Positions 1-11,955 of a stretch of 48,591 nucleotides of DNA are shown piece after piece. The stretch comes from Funneliformis mosseae (taxonomy: Eukaryota > Glomeromycota > Glomeromycetes > Glomerales > Glomeraceae). How positions within the stretch are numbered: the first letter of the stretch is position 1; the number at the start of each line of letters is the position of its first letter. Both the position numbers and the translations under genes were made by a program. The stretch is taken from contig CAJVPP010000100.1 of the NCBI GenBank assembly GCA_910592005.1, forward strand, positions 1-48,591. Direction: 5' to 3'. Below the pieces are notes generated by a model. It did not search any database, was not told the DNA's origin, and saw only the letters and a list, made by a program, of their open reading frames with translations.

Positions 1-131
1 GTCGGATTCGGATCGGATCTGGATTTCAACGGATCCGTCGGATTCGGATCGGATTCGGATCCTGAAAAATGAAAATCGGATCGGATCGGATTTGGATAAA
101 ATCCGATCCGATCCGATTTTGCGGAACACTA
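1..131. mobile_element. End of a GGATC-rich inverted-repeat element (hAT-like MITE?)
   Basis: The first 120 bases are built from repeats of GGATCGGATTCGGAT, followed by the inverted form ATCCGATCCGATCC, so the stretch can fold on itself. It stops at CGGAACACTA (about 122-131), which read on the minus strand gives TAGTGTTCCG, a hAT-like terminus. The other end lies outside the window, so the target duplication cannot be checked. The class is inference from the terminus only. Confidence 0.4.
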
Positions 132-468
132 GTTTTTATGCTATTCTTGTTCTTCTAAAATAATGTTACCTTTTGAAATAGAAGTTGAGAAGTTAAAAAA
201 TTTTTGGGAATTTGGGAATTTTGTGAATTTTTTTTTTTAAAACATTTTTTTGGGAATTGAGATATATATATACTAGAAAAAACATGAGTTTTGCAAATGC
301 ATGTGATCAGTTAAATAAAATGTTGAACACATTATTTTCTACTTTATGTAAACATCATGTAATTAAAAACTAAATTTGGTAATATAAGAATTGCTCCTAC
401 ATTACTTTTGACTTGCAGATCTTCTAAAATTAATAGAATCAACATAACTATATTAAAAAAAAAATAAA

Positions 469-1700
469 AAGTAGTGTAAAATCCCGATAAGTAATGCCAA
501 ATGTCAGATCAAATTTTTTTTTAGTTGAAAACTTGAGACTAAAATATTGAAGCTTACATCATTTTTTTTCCATCAAAATTTTTTTAAAATAAGATTTTCA
601 AATAATATTGATTACTAAATCTCATTAGATACCGTCAGAAATATATTTTTATGGCAGTGAAACATAAAATTTTTTGTTCTTTAATATTATGGCAAAATAA
701 TTTTCCTTTTTTTTATTAGGGAACGGGAGACCGTTGTTAAGTGAAATGATCTTAAGTAAAAAAAATTTTAAATTATAGATTATTAAATAATATTAAGTTT
801 TACTTTATTTTCTAAAAAACTAAAGGTGTAGTTTTTTATTATAAAGTAGTGTAAAAAGATAAAAAGATAAAAGTCGATCAAATTTTTTAAAAGATTGAAG
901 CTTACATCCATCAAAATTTTTTTTATTGATAAAAACTTGGTTATTTAGAAAATCAGATAACGTTGATTACTAAATCTCATTAGATATTGACGGAAATATA
1001 TTTTTATAGCAGTGAAACATGAAATTTTTGAACTTTAATATTATGGGCAAAATCATTTTCCTTTTTTTTTTATTAGAGAACGGGAGACCATTGTTAAGTG
1101 AAATGAATTTAACTAAAAAAAATTCACACGGGCGGACAAAAATAATACATATTTTATTCACATAAATCTAACTCCAGATTAAACAGGTTTTTTTCATGAA
1201 ATTTCATGTGTGATGTAATTGGCGCATATTGTTTGACAGCACAACTTTCTTGAAAAATTAAAGTAATATGCACAGCACGTTCTTCTAGCTTTACCATATG
1301 TTGTCAACAAAAAAAAAAGAATTAGAAAATAAGATTTTCAGATAACGTTGATTACTAAATCTCATTAGATACTGATGGGAATATATATTTTTATGGCAGT
1401 GAAACATGAAACTTTTGTACTTTAATTTTCCTTTTTTTTTATTAGGAAATGGGGACCGTTGTTAAGTATAACGAAAAAAAATTCACAAATGGACAAACAG
1501 AAACATATAATCCAAAGATATAGAATGTAAATAATATATATTTATTCACATAAATCTAACTCCAGATTAAACAGGTATTTTAGTAAAATGCATTGACGCG
1601 TGTTGTTTGACGGCACAACTTTCTTAAACTTGCTAAGTAATATGTATAGCATATTCTTCTAGCCTACATAAGCTTTACCTTATGTTGTCAATAAAAAAAA
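469..1700. repeat. Three degenerate tandem copies of a roughly 370-bp block
   Basis: The same string order recurs three times. GATTACTAAATCTCATTAGA appears near 610, 964 and 1350. It is followed each time by an ATATTTTTAT-GGCAGTGAAACAT segment and a TTCCTTTTTTTTATTAGG-A-GGG-ACC-TTGTTAAGT segment ending near 740, 1100 and 1470. Copies two and three also share ATTCACATAAATCTAACTCC (1155 and 1543) and a CACAACTTTCTT...TTCTTCTAGC...ATGTTGTCAA segment (1240-1310 and 1614-1692). The period is about 355-390 bp and copies differ by indels. No coding capacity is evident. Confidence 0.75.
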
Positions 1701-2126
1701 AAGAATTAATACTTACCAAGAAATTATACAAGTTACTTACTGATTATATTTATAATGGAATTTATTTTAATAATACATTAAAAAAAGAGAGAAAATGTTC
1801 TGCCTTATAAAAATGCGTGTTTCGCTACTTAAAAAAAATATTTTTTCATCTGTTTCTAAAAAGATTTGGTAATTGAAGTCATGATACAAATTTACCCATT
1901 GAAAAAACTCCTAATTTTGGCTACGGCTGATTATTAATTTACTTTAAAATTAAGAAACAGTTGATATATTATATTACTAGTAATGTAAACTGAAAAAATC
2001 AATTAGAATTTGTAGAAACTTTAAGAAAAAGAAATATTGAAACTTATTTCACAAGATCCTACTTTAAAATAATTTTATTTATATTATCATTTTCGTTATA
2101 TAAGGAACAGATTTTCGAGCAACTTT

Positions 2127-2283
2127 TCTACATCTTCCTCTACATCTTCCTATTTCCCTACATCTTCTATATCTTTTACTTCCCTTACATCTTCCTCTAC
2201 ATCTTCCTATTTCCCTTACATCATTTATATCTTCTACTTCCCTTACATCTTCTACCTTTTTTATATCTTCTACAATTCCTTAC
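2127..2283. repeat. Pyrimidine-rich minisatellite (TACATCTTCC-type)
   Basis: A run of imperfect 10-18-base units such as CTACATCTTCC and TATTTCCCTTACATC, with strong strand asymmetry (C+T on the plus strand). The units drift in length. No protein reading is convincing. Confidence 0.75.
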
Positions 2284-3213
2284 TTCTTTCCTTATAAATT
2301 AAAATTATGCGTTAGCAAAACCCTTTAATTATTCTTTTTCTACAAAAAAAAAAATGACAATCTCATTCAAACCCTTTTTCAAAATTTTATTTTTTCATCC
2401 ATTTTAAAAAAAAGTTTTTTTGCAGAAATTATTTTTTTGAAAAATTATTCTTTACCTTTTTTAAAACCTTTTTTTCAAGGAAGATAACTTCTCGTATTAA
2501 AAAAAAATTTCATTTTTAAAAATCGATAACAACTTCTTTTCAAAAATGAAGTGCTCTTTTACGTCAAGATTATATATTATTGGAAAAGGTACTTATTGCG
2601 CTCAATGTTATTTGATATCAAATAATTAAGTTTTAATGATACTTTGTATATTGTGAGTGATGAAAGGGTCCAAGGAATAGTTCTGTTGTGCAGACGTGGA
2701 ATGCGGATTTTTGAGTAATTACTCACGTGTTGGCCCACTTATTCTCTTTATTTTTAGGTATTAACATAAATTAGTTCGCTACGACGACAACGAAATTGAC
2801 AACGAAAATGAAAACGAATATGAAGACTTTTTGCATCAAGGTTTAAAATTCAAGGTAGATGCGAGAAAAGTCTATTTTCTATTGCCGATGTACTTTGGCA
2901 AAAACACACTGTGTAATATTCTAAAAAATCCAGAGCATTTTAAAGTGGTCTATTGGTTCTGGCTGATCTTTCTTAGGGAATAGTTAACTGCAGAAATTAC
3001 TCACATTTTCATTTTTTATTAAACACAGAAACGAACGATTCTGAAAATGTTTTGATTATGCTAACAAAGAATTTTTCTGATAACTTTATTTAGAATTAAA
3101 TGTATTTTAAAAAACGTGCTGTAAAAACCAAAAAAACCAAAAAAAAAAGATTTTAAAAAAAACTTTTAGAAGGAGGTAATGAAATTAGACATTTTAATAA
3201 AAAAAAATAATTT

Positions 3214-3500
3214 GATTGTGTTTCTCCTCTTTCCTTTACTTAGTAAAAATACTAAATTTTTTAATTTTTTTATAATAACGATATGAATTTATTTAAAACG
3301 ATAGTCTGAAAGGAAAAAAAACTCAACATTGATTGAAGAGGTAGGATCGAGCTTGCATAATAGGCGCGTCATTCGGTGAAGTTTCATATAGGCTTCTTGG
3401 CGATAGGTTGCAATCCTATTAGATGCCTAGCAAAACTTTTATAGAAATTTGAATTCGAGTGATCGTGTTCCTCCTCTTTCTTTTACTTAGTAAAATACTA
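3214..3500. repeat. Direct repeat pair of about 40 bp
   Basis: CTCCTCTTTC-TTTACTTAGTAAAA-TACTA occurs at about 3214-3255 and again at about 3461-3500, preceded in both cases by GAT-GTGTT. The copies are about 245 bp apart and differ at a few positions. The spacer is more GC-rich than its surroundings. The unit may be the end of a small element, but no target duplication was found. Confidence 0.5.
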
Positions 3501-5391
3501 AAATATTTTGTTTTGTTTTTTTTTTTTATAATAGGACTGTCACAAGACTATATGCGATTACACCGAAATGATAATCTTAAAATCCAAAAAATTTTCACGT
3601 AATAAGCAAAGAAAAGATAATAGAAAAGGATTTCAAATAGTGAGCATTTTGTTTTTATTGCTGAGATGTGATAATGAAAAAAAAATTTTTCGGATATATA
3701 GTTGATCAAAAAATTATTACTAAAATGATTTACTTGCTTAATATAACGGAGGTCCTACATATAAATTTTAATGACAATTTATATGTTGCATATGATAATA
3801 TAAATTTTTATAATTTCGTCCTTTAATATTCGTAATCCTTAACGTTATACCCCCATTTTAGCTGGGAGATGAAAGAATAAGTAGCTTAAAGCAAAATCTA
3901 GAAGAGATAATTCGAATGAATGAATCTCTCTAATGAATGAAAATCATTTTTTAAGAAACCAAAATAATTTATGAGAAATAATTATGGATTACGCAGATTA
4001 GATCCATATAATGTAAAAATAAAATTCTTGAAATGAAGATTTTACAAAATAAATTGATTTCTTTAATAATTTTCGTAAACTATCCATTTTATTTTACTGT
4101 GCTACGTTTTTTAACCAATCATATGATATTTTGTCAGAAGAACAAAAAAAAGAAATTATAATTTAATATTTGCATCACGAATATGTACTCCCATTTTTCC
4201 AAGTCAACCTTACTCCTTTCTTCATTTTTAGTGACAATTCGTTTATTATGAAGATGAATGAATTGTATCGATCGATACGTGAGAAATATCGAATTAAAAA
4301 TTTCTGTTAGCACTATAAGTAAAAATTCTCTGACTCACAAGAGAGAATCGATTAATTTTCTAAAGGCATTGATTATCTCCTGTATTTGTCTTCATGGTAG
4401 ATTAGAGTACATAAACGCCAAGAATTGAAATATTTGTATTAGATATCAGAGATGATCAAATAAAACTTTAAATCAAATGATAAATCGGGAAAATGTATTC
4501 CGATAATCTCCAAAGAGATTGCTTTTTTCGAATTTTGTTTTGTAAACTAGTTTTTTGTGATATTTAGGTCAGTTTGTATAAATTTATGTAATCGAAAATT
4601 TAATTTTCTCATTCAAAATTTTTGTGTCGAAAAAAAAAAAAGTACAGCATTCATTTTATTAACTTTTTTTTTCATTAGCCAACCAACCCGAAACTTGGCA
4701 AGTGGGATCCGACGTACCCACTACTGACCTTAACTATCTCTTTATCTACCGACAAGGCAACCTTTGGATATGAACAGCATACAAAGCTGCCAGGAAAATG
4801 AAAATGAGTTAATGCTAAATCTAATCAGAAAAACATATTTTGCATGTAAAAGTAAATTTGATTTCTCCATATCTTAGCCACAGCTTCATGGTGTCGCATG
4901 ACTATCTAATTCATATGAAGAACGGAGATTACAAATATATCATGGAGATTAAAATAATAACATATATAGAAATACAATCGTATAATTTTTTCATAGAACA
5001 TAATTTTAAATTATCTATATTATATATAATGCTATCTTTCTTTTTTATCCTTTGTATGCAAATTGTGTCGAAATCTATTTAGCTCAATATAATTGATAAA
5101 ATCTCGTCGTCGTTAACATCACAAAAAAAAAAATCTTGTGAACTCATGTGAAATTTAAATCGTAGATATATAAAATTCAAGAAATTTTATTGGTGATCTT
5201 TTGATCTTTGCAATACTAATTAACGGGATTTTCAATCATATGATTCGACCTAAATTAATTGTGCATGGTTATGATACAGAAAATGGAATTACCAAACCCT
5301 GTTCCCAAAAGTATTTTTTAAGATCGTGTCACGACGTTTCACTAGATATCTGGATTTGGCATTTAAATCCGATGATCCGATTTGTATGAGC

Positions 5392-5400
5392 TATATAAAA
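5392..5400 (+). promoter_or_regulatory. TATA-like box of MON1
   Basis: TATATAAAA lies 48 bases upstream of the chosen ATG at 5440, a suitable distance for a short 5' leader. Position and sequence are the only evidence. Confidence 0.45.
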
Positions 5401-5439
5401 TCTCTCGTCTACTGTATGTTTTTTCGTTAAATTTTCACC

Positions 5440-8318
5440 ATGTCGTTTTCATTACCAAAAAGTCCACTTTTGTCACCAATGTCACCCATCATGGAAGATG
5501 TTCTTTCCGATTCTAATAGTGTTATCACTTCAGATGAACCACTTTCACCTACATTACAACCTCAACGTAAATTTAGCGTATATAAGACAAAACCCACTAC
5601 ACAACTCTCATTAAGTGTTCCTTCTACAAAAGCATACAGTTCTTCTTCTGCTGGGTCGTCGGTAAAAAGTTTCAATGCAATTTCAAATTTACTAGATAGT
5701 AGTATTAACGGAGAGAACCGTTCAAAGGAAAGTTCTGTAGACGACTATCTTACCAAAATCATGAATAGATCCAACTCGGCTTCTTCAACTGATAATGAGT
5801 ATTTAACGTTTTGTAAGGGTTTCATTGATAATAAAAATAATAAAAAGCGGAATTTTTCTAGTGAACCGGAAAGTGATATGAGTTTGGATTTTGATGCGAG
5901 AAATGAAAGTATAGGTATGTATCCTTTTTTTGAAATTTTTTTTTTTATTATCATTACCCATTTTTTGCCGACATTTTTAAGATTGTTTTTTTGATTCAAA
6001 GATTCAGATAGCTCTATAGAATGTAAAATGAGTAACGGTCATCTTGATATGCCAGCTATTCCAATAGACGAAGAATATTCGGGATATCGTCGCAAGTATG
6101 GACATGAAGGTTGAAGGTGTTTTTATCTTAATTTATTGTATTGTATTTTTTTGTCCCTTTTTTTTTTAGAAAAATAAATAAATAAAAAAAGGATAAATAT
6201 TCAAAACCAAAATTTTTTTTTTTTACAAACATTCAAGCTAAAATATTACCACTTAAATTTTAGATCCACAATCTGTTACTTGGTCTCGACATCGAAAACA
6301 CTTCTTTATACTTAGTAGTTCTGGCAAGCCGATCTATACGCGGTAAATAATAAACTTACTCGAATATTATCTCGAATTATTTAATAATTTATATTTTTCT
6401 GAATTAATAGGTATGGAGATGAATCACGTATTTCAAGTTATATGGGTGTGATTCAAGCCATTATTTCATTTTTTGTTGATGCCGAAGATTCTCTAAGGTT
6501 ATATAGGAATCAATAAATTTTTTTTTTATGTGGAATAAATATATCAACTCTTAATTCCTAACTATATTTATTATAATATTGATAGATGTATAAATGCGGG
6601 AAATCATAAATTTGTATTTTTACTAAAGGGGCCATTGTATCTTGTAGCCGTTTCCCGGACAAATGAATCAGAGTCTCAAGTATGTACCAATAGTTCATTG
6701 TACATATCAGAGAATTAATTTTTTACACAATTTTTTTTTTTTTTTTTTACATTTTTTACAGCTTAGAGAACAGTTAAATTATCTATATAATCAAATTTTG
6801 AGTGTTTTGACGTCCACTCAATTAACAAAAATTTATGAGCAAAGGATGAATTTTGATTTGCGTATTCTGCTTGGAGGTTAATCATCAATTATGTTTGATT
6901 TATTGTTTCTTTTATGGTTACAATATTTTAATTTTTTTTAAATAAATTTGCCTTTACTTTTTATAGGTACTGAGCCTTTCTTGGATAAGCTTGCAAATTC
7001 CATGAGCGATGAACCGGGGTTCATGTTAGGTTCGATTCAATGCGTTAGAATGAGCAAAGAACTACGAGATAAAGTTGGAAATATTTTGCAAATAGTAAAG
7101 TCGAAGGTATTTATAATATTAATATTTTTATTGATTTTTATTAATAATATTGTTAATTATTTAACTCCCTATCTGTTATAGGACCTTTTATATGCCATGT
7201 TAATAACAAATTATAAGCTAATAACCTTGCTGAGACTTAAAAAACACAGTCTTCATTCAGCAGGTATGATCGATATTCCTAAATGCTTTTATCGTCTAAT
7301 ATGTTTTATTGACAATTCAATCTTTCTTTTAAGATCTTCACTTGGTTTTTAACATGGTAAATGGTTCTTCAACTTTTCGTTCGGTTGAATCATGGACTCC
7401 AATATGTCTTCCAAAGTTTAACAATAAAGGATTCCTCCACGCCTACGTGTGCTATATTACCGCAAACGTATGTCTTCTTTTGATATCTCCAGACAAGGAT
7501 AAATTTTTTGAATTATCTGATGCCAAAAATACAATAGTTGAGGTAAATTCACTCTCGCATTCTTTAAGGATTCCATATAGTTGATCATTTATATGTATTG
7601 ATCTGTTTTGTTTTTAGCAACTCACCGCTTGCGATGCTTTACAAGGGATAGAAGCAGCCTCAAAAAGTGAGGGTTATTCTATAGGTGTGTGTGTGTTTTT
7701 TTTTTTTTTGATTCAAATAATCCCGATTCAAATTAATTAATTATTGGCAAATCGTATATTTATTAATTTTTAATATACCTTGCTTATTGCTATGAATAGC
7801 CGATATTGGCGTGGCAGGTTTACGACATTTTATATACAAATCAAAGACGTGTTTACAATACACGTCACCTGCATTTTTGGCATCATATAATAATCCTCGT
7901 GAAAAACGAAGGTATGAAATTTATGCAATTACATTTATTTAAAGAGAGATTCCCGAAATAATTTTTTATTATTATTATTTTAGGTTGTTTAAATTATATA
8001 GATATACACATGATCGTATGCACTCACGTGTTCGGCCACTCAAAGTACATTATTATGTGAGTCCGTCAGAAACTATATTAGGATGGGTATGTTTTGTTAT
8101 TATTTTTTTATTATTTCTTTTCTTTTATAACTAGTCATCTTAACTTATAACATAATTATCTTTTTTATTAATCAAAGATAACAGCAACATTTGAATTATA
8201 CGCTGCGTTTGGTCCATTAATATCCAAAACAGCATTGACAAATTCTTCCCTCGTATTATTGAAATGGATCAAAAAAGAGGAGGAAAATTTATTTATCATG
8301 AATTCGCCAGTCTTTTAA
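5440..8318 (+). CDS. MON1: MON1, vacuolar fusion protein (Rab7 GEF subunit)
   Basis: MON1 pairs with CCZ1 to form the guanine-nucleotide exchange factor for Rab7/Ypt7 on late endosomes and autophagosomes, driving fusion with the vacuole. I read 13 exons: 5440-5914, 6002-6109, 6264-6342, 6411-6497, 6586-6679, 6762-6876, 6967-7106, 7182-7263, 7334-7542, 7618-7684, 7800-7911, 7984-8086 and 8178-8318. These total 1,812 nt (603 residues) with all splice phases consistent, close to the family's usual length. Residues 1-195 are Ser/Pro-rich and probably disordered. From about residue 200 the family's longin region begins (WSRHRKHFFILSSSGKPIYT), followed by conserved segments such as GPLYLVAVSRT and GLRHFIYKSKT and the C-terminal HYYVSPSETILGW. 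The ATG follows a TATA box and precedes a continuous frame. The gene converges with the 7TM gene. Domain assignment is from memory of the family. Confidence 0.93.
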
Positions 8319-9193
8319 CGTTCATCAACCAGACATTTATGTTAATCGATTAACTTTTTTGTATTATATATTTATTTATTACGGAAGATTGATTAATTTA
8401 CTTTTTATTGCGGTAGAAATATATAGAAATATAACATAATAATATATCATTACTAAATATTAATGCTTAATATTACACTCAAGAGATATTTTCAATGAAA
8501 AACTTATAAATAAATCATGTACCACACTTAACATTCTTTTCGAGAGGTCTTTTTTTGTTACCTTGCAACAATGTTTATAGTTTAAAATACGTTAAGTTAA
8601 TTCATATTCCAAAATTTAACAACAGCTTCATGTATAACAAATTTGTCAAAGCTTTTATTTTTTCGTGTTTAATAATTAAAATACAGCAAACTTGCCCTCA
8701 CTAATTCTTGTTCATCTTTATCACCCACTTAAACATTTTTTTTTTTTTTTATAAAACTCTTATACTGTATATTGCCCAATAAAACACCTAATCATTTATT
8801 AATTATTAATTACATGTAATTTGTAATAAAATTTAGAAATTGAAAAAAAAAAAAAAAAAACCTCTTTATACATGTTGACGCGTCCCGTTCGTCGATGAAA
8901 AATGTATTGCCATTTTGATTTTTTTTGATTTTTTATTATAAAGGTATACTCTACATTAGTACAGCTTTAAGCTGTGCGAGTTATATTTTGGATAATAGAA
9001 TGTACAACTACCTTCAATTCCCAAACCACGCTTAAAAAAATAAACAAGTTACATTAAGTATTAAATTTACATATGATTAAAAATACAAATGAAAGTTGGG
9101 TAGATATCATAATTATGATATTAGAGAAAGTTTTTTATGATGCGTTTATATAAGTAAGAACTGTATCATTTAAAGTTAAATAAATAACAAGGA
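8319..9193. other. Convergent 3' intergenic region
   Basis: AT-rich sequence between the stop codons of MON1 (+) and the 7TM gene (-). AATAAA at 8509-8514 could be the MON1 polyadenylation signal. Long A and T runs are present. No reading frame or RNA gene was recognised. Confidence 0.55.
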
Positions 9194-11053
9194 TCAATAT
9201 CGAATACATCCTTTGTTGTTGTCTTCTGTTGATGATGACATTTCATTTGTGGAAGTTCTTTCGTGCTGATCCAATATCCAAGCAGCTATAAACTTGGATT
9301 TTCCAACAACACGACTAGGTCTTTTTTCTGCAATTGATATTTCTGGCGGTGAGGATATTATGATGTTTGGTAATGTTGTAGATGAATTTCGAATGTATGA
9401 TGTACGAATGTTTTTGGAATTTGAAGCATCAGTACAACAGTTTATGTTGGGTGGTTGTTTTCGTTCAATTTCTTTAACATATTGTTGATTTGTAACATCA
9501 TCTTTGTATGAGGGTGGAGGTGGTAAAAGGTTCAATTCAGACTGTTGATTAGACGATTCTACTGTATAACTCCATGTTAAAAAATTATGCGAATGCGACA
9601 TCTGTAAAAAATCCGTATCAAACGCCTTTTCGGGATTTGTATCTCTACATTAAAATGAGTATTAATATAAAAAAAAAAAAAAAAAAGACGAAAATTTCGT
9701 TTCATAATCAAATCAAAAAAAAAAAAATAAATAAATAAAAGTTACCCATATAGAATTAACAATGTACATAAAATCATTGAAACAAGAGGGAATGTCGTGA
9801 CCAAAATAGTACCAATTTGAACAATCCATGTATTGGAAAATATTACCACAAGTTGAAATGCAGCGGTCGTTGCGGCGATAGCAAATAGCAAATACTTTGC
9901 GCATAAAAAACCATTTACAATATTCATCTGATCATCCACACCGAATCAAATATTAATTAGCATGACTTTAAATAAAGATTAAACCATGTAAATCAAAAAT
10001 AAATACCCTTGTGATGGACCTTCTCATTAATCTAAGGCGATGATATCTTGAATCCAACTCACTACTCATTAATAATCCAATGCTACCTTCTGCGAAACCT
10101 TTCACTTTTCTACCAAAGTATGCAAAACAAATCGCTAACAAAACGCAACTGATAGCATAGACTATGTAATGTGCACGAATCATAAGTGTTTCGAGATCTT
10201 TAAAACGTACACTCTCGTCAGGTTTTGCATTCCGCATTGAATGAAAATATCCTGTGAGCAAAGCAAGGATGGCAAGTGATGGAAAAATTATGAAAGAGAA
10301 TATACGAAAGAACCATATTATGCTTTTATGAGATGGTATGATATTCCGCAATGACCCTTGAGAGTTAGGAGTTGTTCGTGCGTAAGGAATGGCGAGTAAA
10401 CTTTATTCCCACGAAAAAAAAGTATATAAATAATTAATTATATTTATAATTTCTTTTAAAGTTGAAATATAAAAGAAAAGTCGTTAAAATAATAATTACA
10501 TTCCGAGAATAAATAATATCACCGAAACTTGATCGCAGTAAAATGGTATGTCATAGACGAGCTCTAAAACCATAAATTCCTCCCCGATGAGATTGCTAAG
10601 TATTATTATGTCACTGATGATTCGAACTTAAAGGGGAATTAAATAGTATTATTAATAATAATACAAAATGTTGGCCATCGTATAATCAAATTATTAACAT
10701 AGATAACTCACTTGATGCATGCAATGTTTGCCATAATAAATACCCGTCGAGAAACGCGACTCTCTGTGATGATTCGATATAAATTCGTCTTTTTAACCAC
10801 AGTCCGCCCGCGGTAATAGCCAATATAACTCCAAGAACGATTGAAATTGAGTAAATTACATGGTGAAATTCAATATCATCACAGGTTATTATGTGAAAGT
10901 GATTGCTATAAAAAATCGATTGATCATAGTTAGTATCACGTTTTGTTATTTGTATACTAAATATATAAAAAATTTGACGAGTAGTAATAATACACAGTAA
11001 ACCTACGGACAATGACCCTTAGTAGAAGAAACTAATGTAGAATCGTCCTGCAT
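9194..11053 (-). CDS. Seven-transmembrane receptor-like protein with PPxY tail
   Basis: No named family recognised. Six exons read on the minus strand: 11053-11007, 10905-10712, 10626-10500, 10400-10007, 9927-9746 and 9644-9194. They total 1,395 nt (464 residues) with matching phases. The first intron carries a perfect TACTAAC branch site. Hydrophobic segments fall at about 32-53, 66-94, 107-128, 150-173, 200-218, 262-285 and 290-314, with a short N-terminus lacking a signal peptide. Basic stretches (LWLKRR after TM1, YHRLRLMRRS before TM6) suit an N-out, C-in GPCR topology. The 150-residue tail is hydrophilic and holds PPPPSY (PPxY at about 358-361), a ligand for WW domains of Rsp5/Nedd4 ubiquitin ligases, which suggests endocytic down-regulation. 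The ATG at 11053 gives the only in-frame first exon I found. Receptor function and ligand are inference. Confidence 0.75.
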
Positions 11054-11796
11054 GAGAAACCTGTTCACATCAGCTGTGTTGCACTACTTTTCTTTTTAAC
11101 AAATTATTTTTCGCTTCAAGTTTAATGGGAAGAATATTTCCCTATCTTTCTTGGTGTTTTCTTCAATCTTTTGATTATTTTTTGTATTTTTCAACCGCTC
11201 AACGAGGATGTTGGTGGTAAACAACATCAAAGAAAAATATGCATTAAAAATAAAAAAAAAAAAAAACTAAAATCGTAGGAAAAATAAAAATGCCTTTATA
11301 AAATTTAAATCTGCGGAACGGATTAAAAAAATTGCGAGAATTTAAATTGCAAATTATGCAAATTATGCACAAAATAGCCATTTGGTTCGGATGAGCCAAT
11401 CAAAATCGGTTTTGTAAAAAGATAGATTTAAAGGGCGTATCTATTTCGTATTTTTTTTTCTTTGTTAATTAATTATCTATCTAATTAATTGAATGTCGAT
11501 TACGATCATTTTTAATAATTTTTTACTGGCTTTTTAGCCCTTACATATGGGCGCATCAGTGAACTTCATGTCTCAAATTTAAGCATTTTTCGCATCTAGC
11601 ATTATGATCCCTGAACAGTCCAAATGCTCTTCAAAATTTACTTGATTTAATTGAATGTTCCAAAGACGCGTTCTTTGATAGTCTAAATAAGCATTCGATG
11701 GATCGATGGATCATCATCTCTCTTAAATCAATTTTTGAAGCAAATTTCTATCAGGTCGTGTAACGAGCTTTGGGATCATAAAAACACGTTTTCTCC

Positions 11797-11802
11797 CACG
11801 TG
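11797..11802. promoter_or_regulatory. CACGTG E-box 1
   Basis: CCCACGTGTT contains the palindromic CACGTG core bound by bHLH factors such as Cbf1 or SREBP. It lies about 155 bases upstream of the OSBP start. Binding is inferred. Confidence 0.35.
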
Positions 11803-11831
11803 TTAATGTCGATCAGTAAACAATTGTTGAT

Positions 11832-11837
11832 CACGTG
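11832..11837. promoter_or_regulatory. CACGTG E-box 2 (ATCACGTGAC context)
   Basis: GATCACGTGACT matches the RTCACRTG context preferred by Cbf1/SREBP-type bHLH proteins. It lies 35 bases after the first box and about 120 bases before the OSBP start. Two spaced copies are more suggestive than one; function is inferred. Confidence 0.4.
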
Positions 11838-11955
11838 ACTATTTCTCTCGGGGGAAAAAAATTCAGTTTGCATCATAACTCCGATTTAAATAGCTCACTT
11901 TCGTTCTTTACACACTAAATAATAAGACTTTCATTTAAGTACTTTCATTTTAAAT

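Larger units (their letters stand above)
135..5390. other. Gene-free AT-rich region upstream of MON1
   Basis: No reading frame here has protein-like composition. It holds poly-A/T tracts, the tandem blocks at 469-1700, the pyrimidine minisatellite near 2.1-2.3 kb and a 40-bp direct repeat at 3.2/3.5 kb, which are listed separately. The short frames at 970-1161 (-), 4840-5082 (+) and 5201-5389 (+) look random (AT-driven Ile/Phe/Asn/Lys content, no intron structure, no recognisable motif). Confidence 0.6.
11054..11955. promoter_or_regulatory. Shared bidirectional promoter region of the 7TM and OSBP genes
   Basis: The two genes point away from each other across 902 bp with no credible reading frame. 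The OSBP-proximal part contains two CACGTG boxes (listed separately) and ATTTAAATAGC at about 11884, a possible weak TATA element. The centre has poly-A/T tracts. Confidence 0.5.

Noticed and set aside
3335..3450. Possible tRNA or SINE head with a B-box-like GGTTGCAATCC
   Set aside because: Two mismatches at the invariant CGA core, no A box at the right distance and no cloverleaf could be drawn.
5201..5389. A 62-codon frame just upstream of MON1
   Set aside because: It overlaps the MON1 promoter region, ends at the TATA box and has no recognisable motif.
9294..9488. Plus-strand frame opposite the last exon of the 7TM gene
   Set aside because: It is the antisense shadow of a well-supported exon with consistent splice phases.
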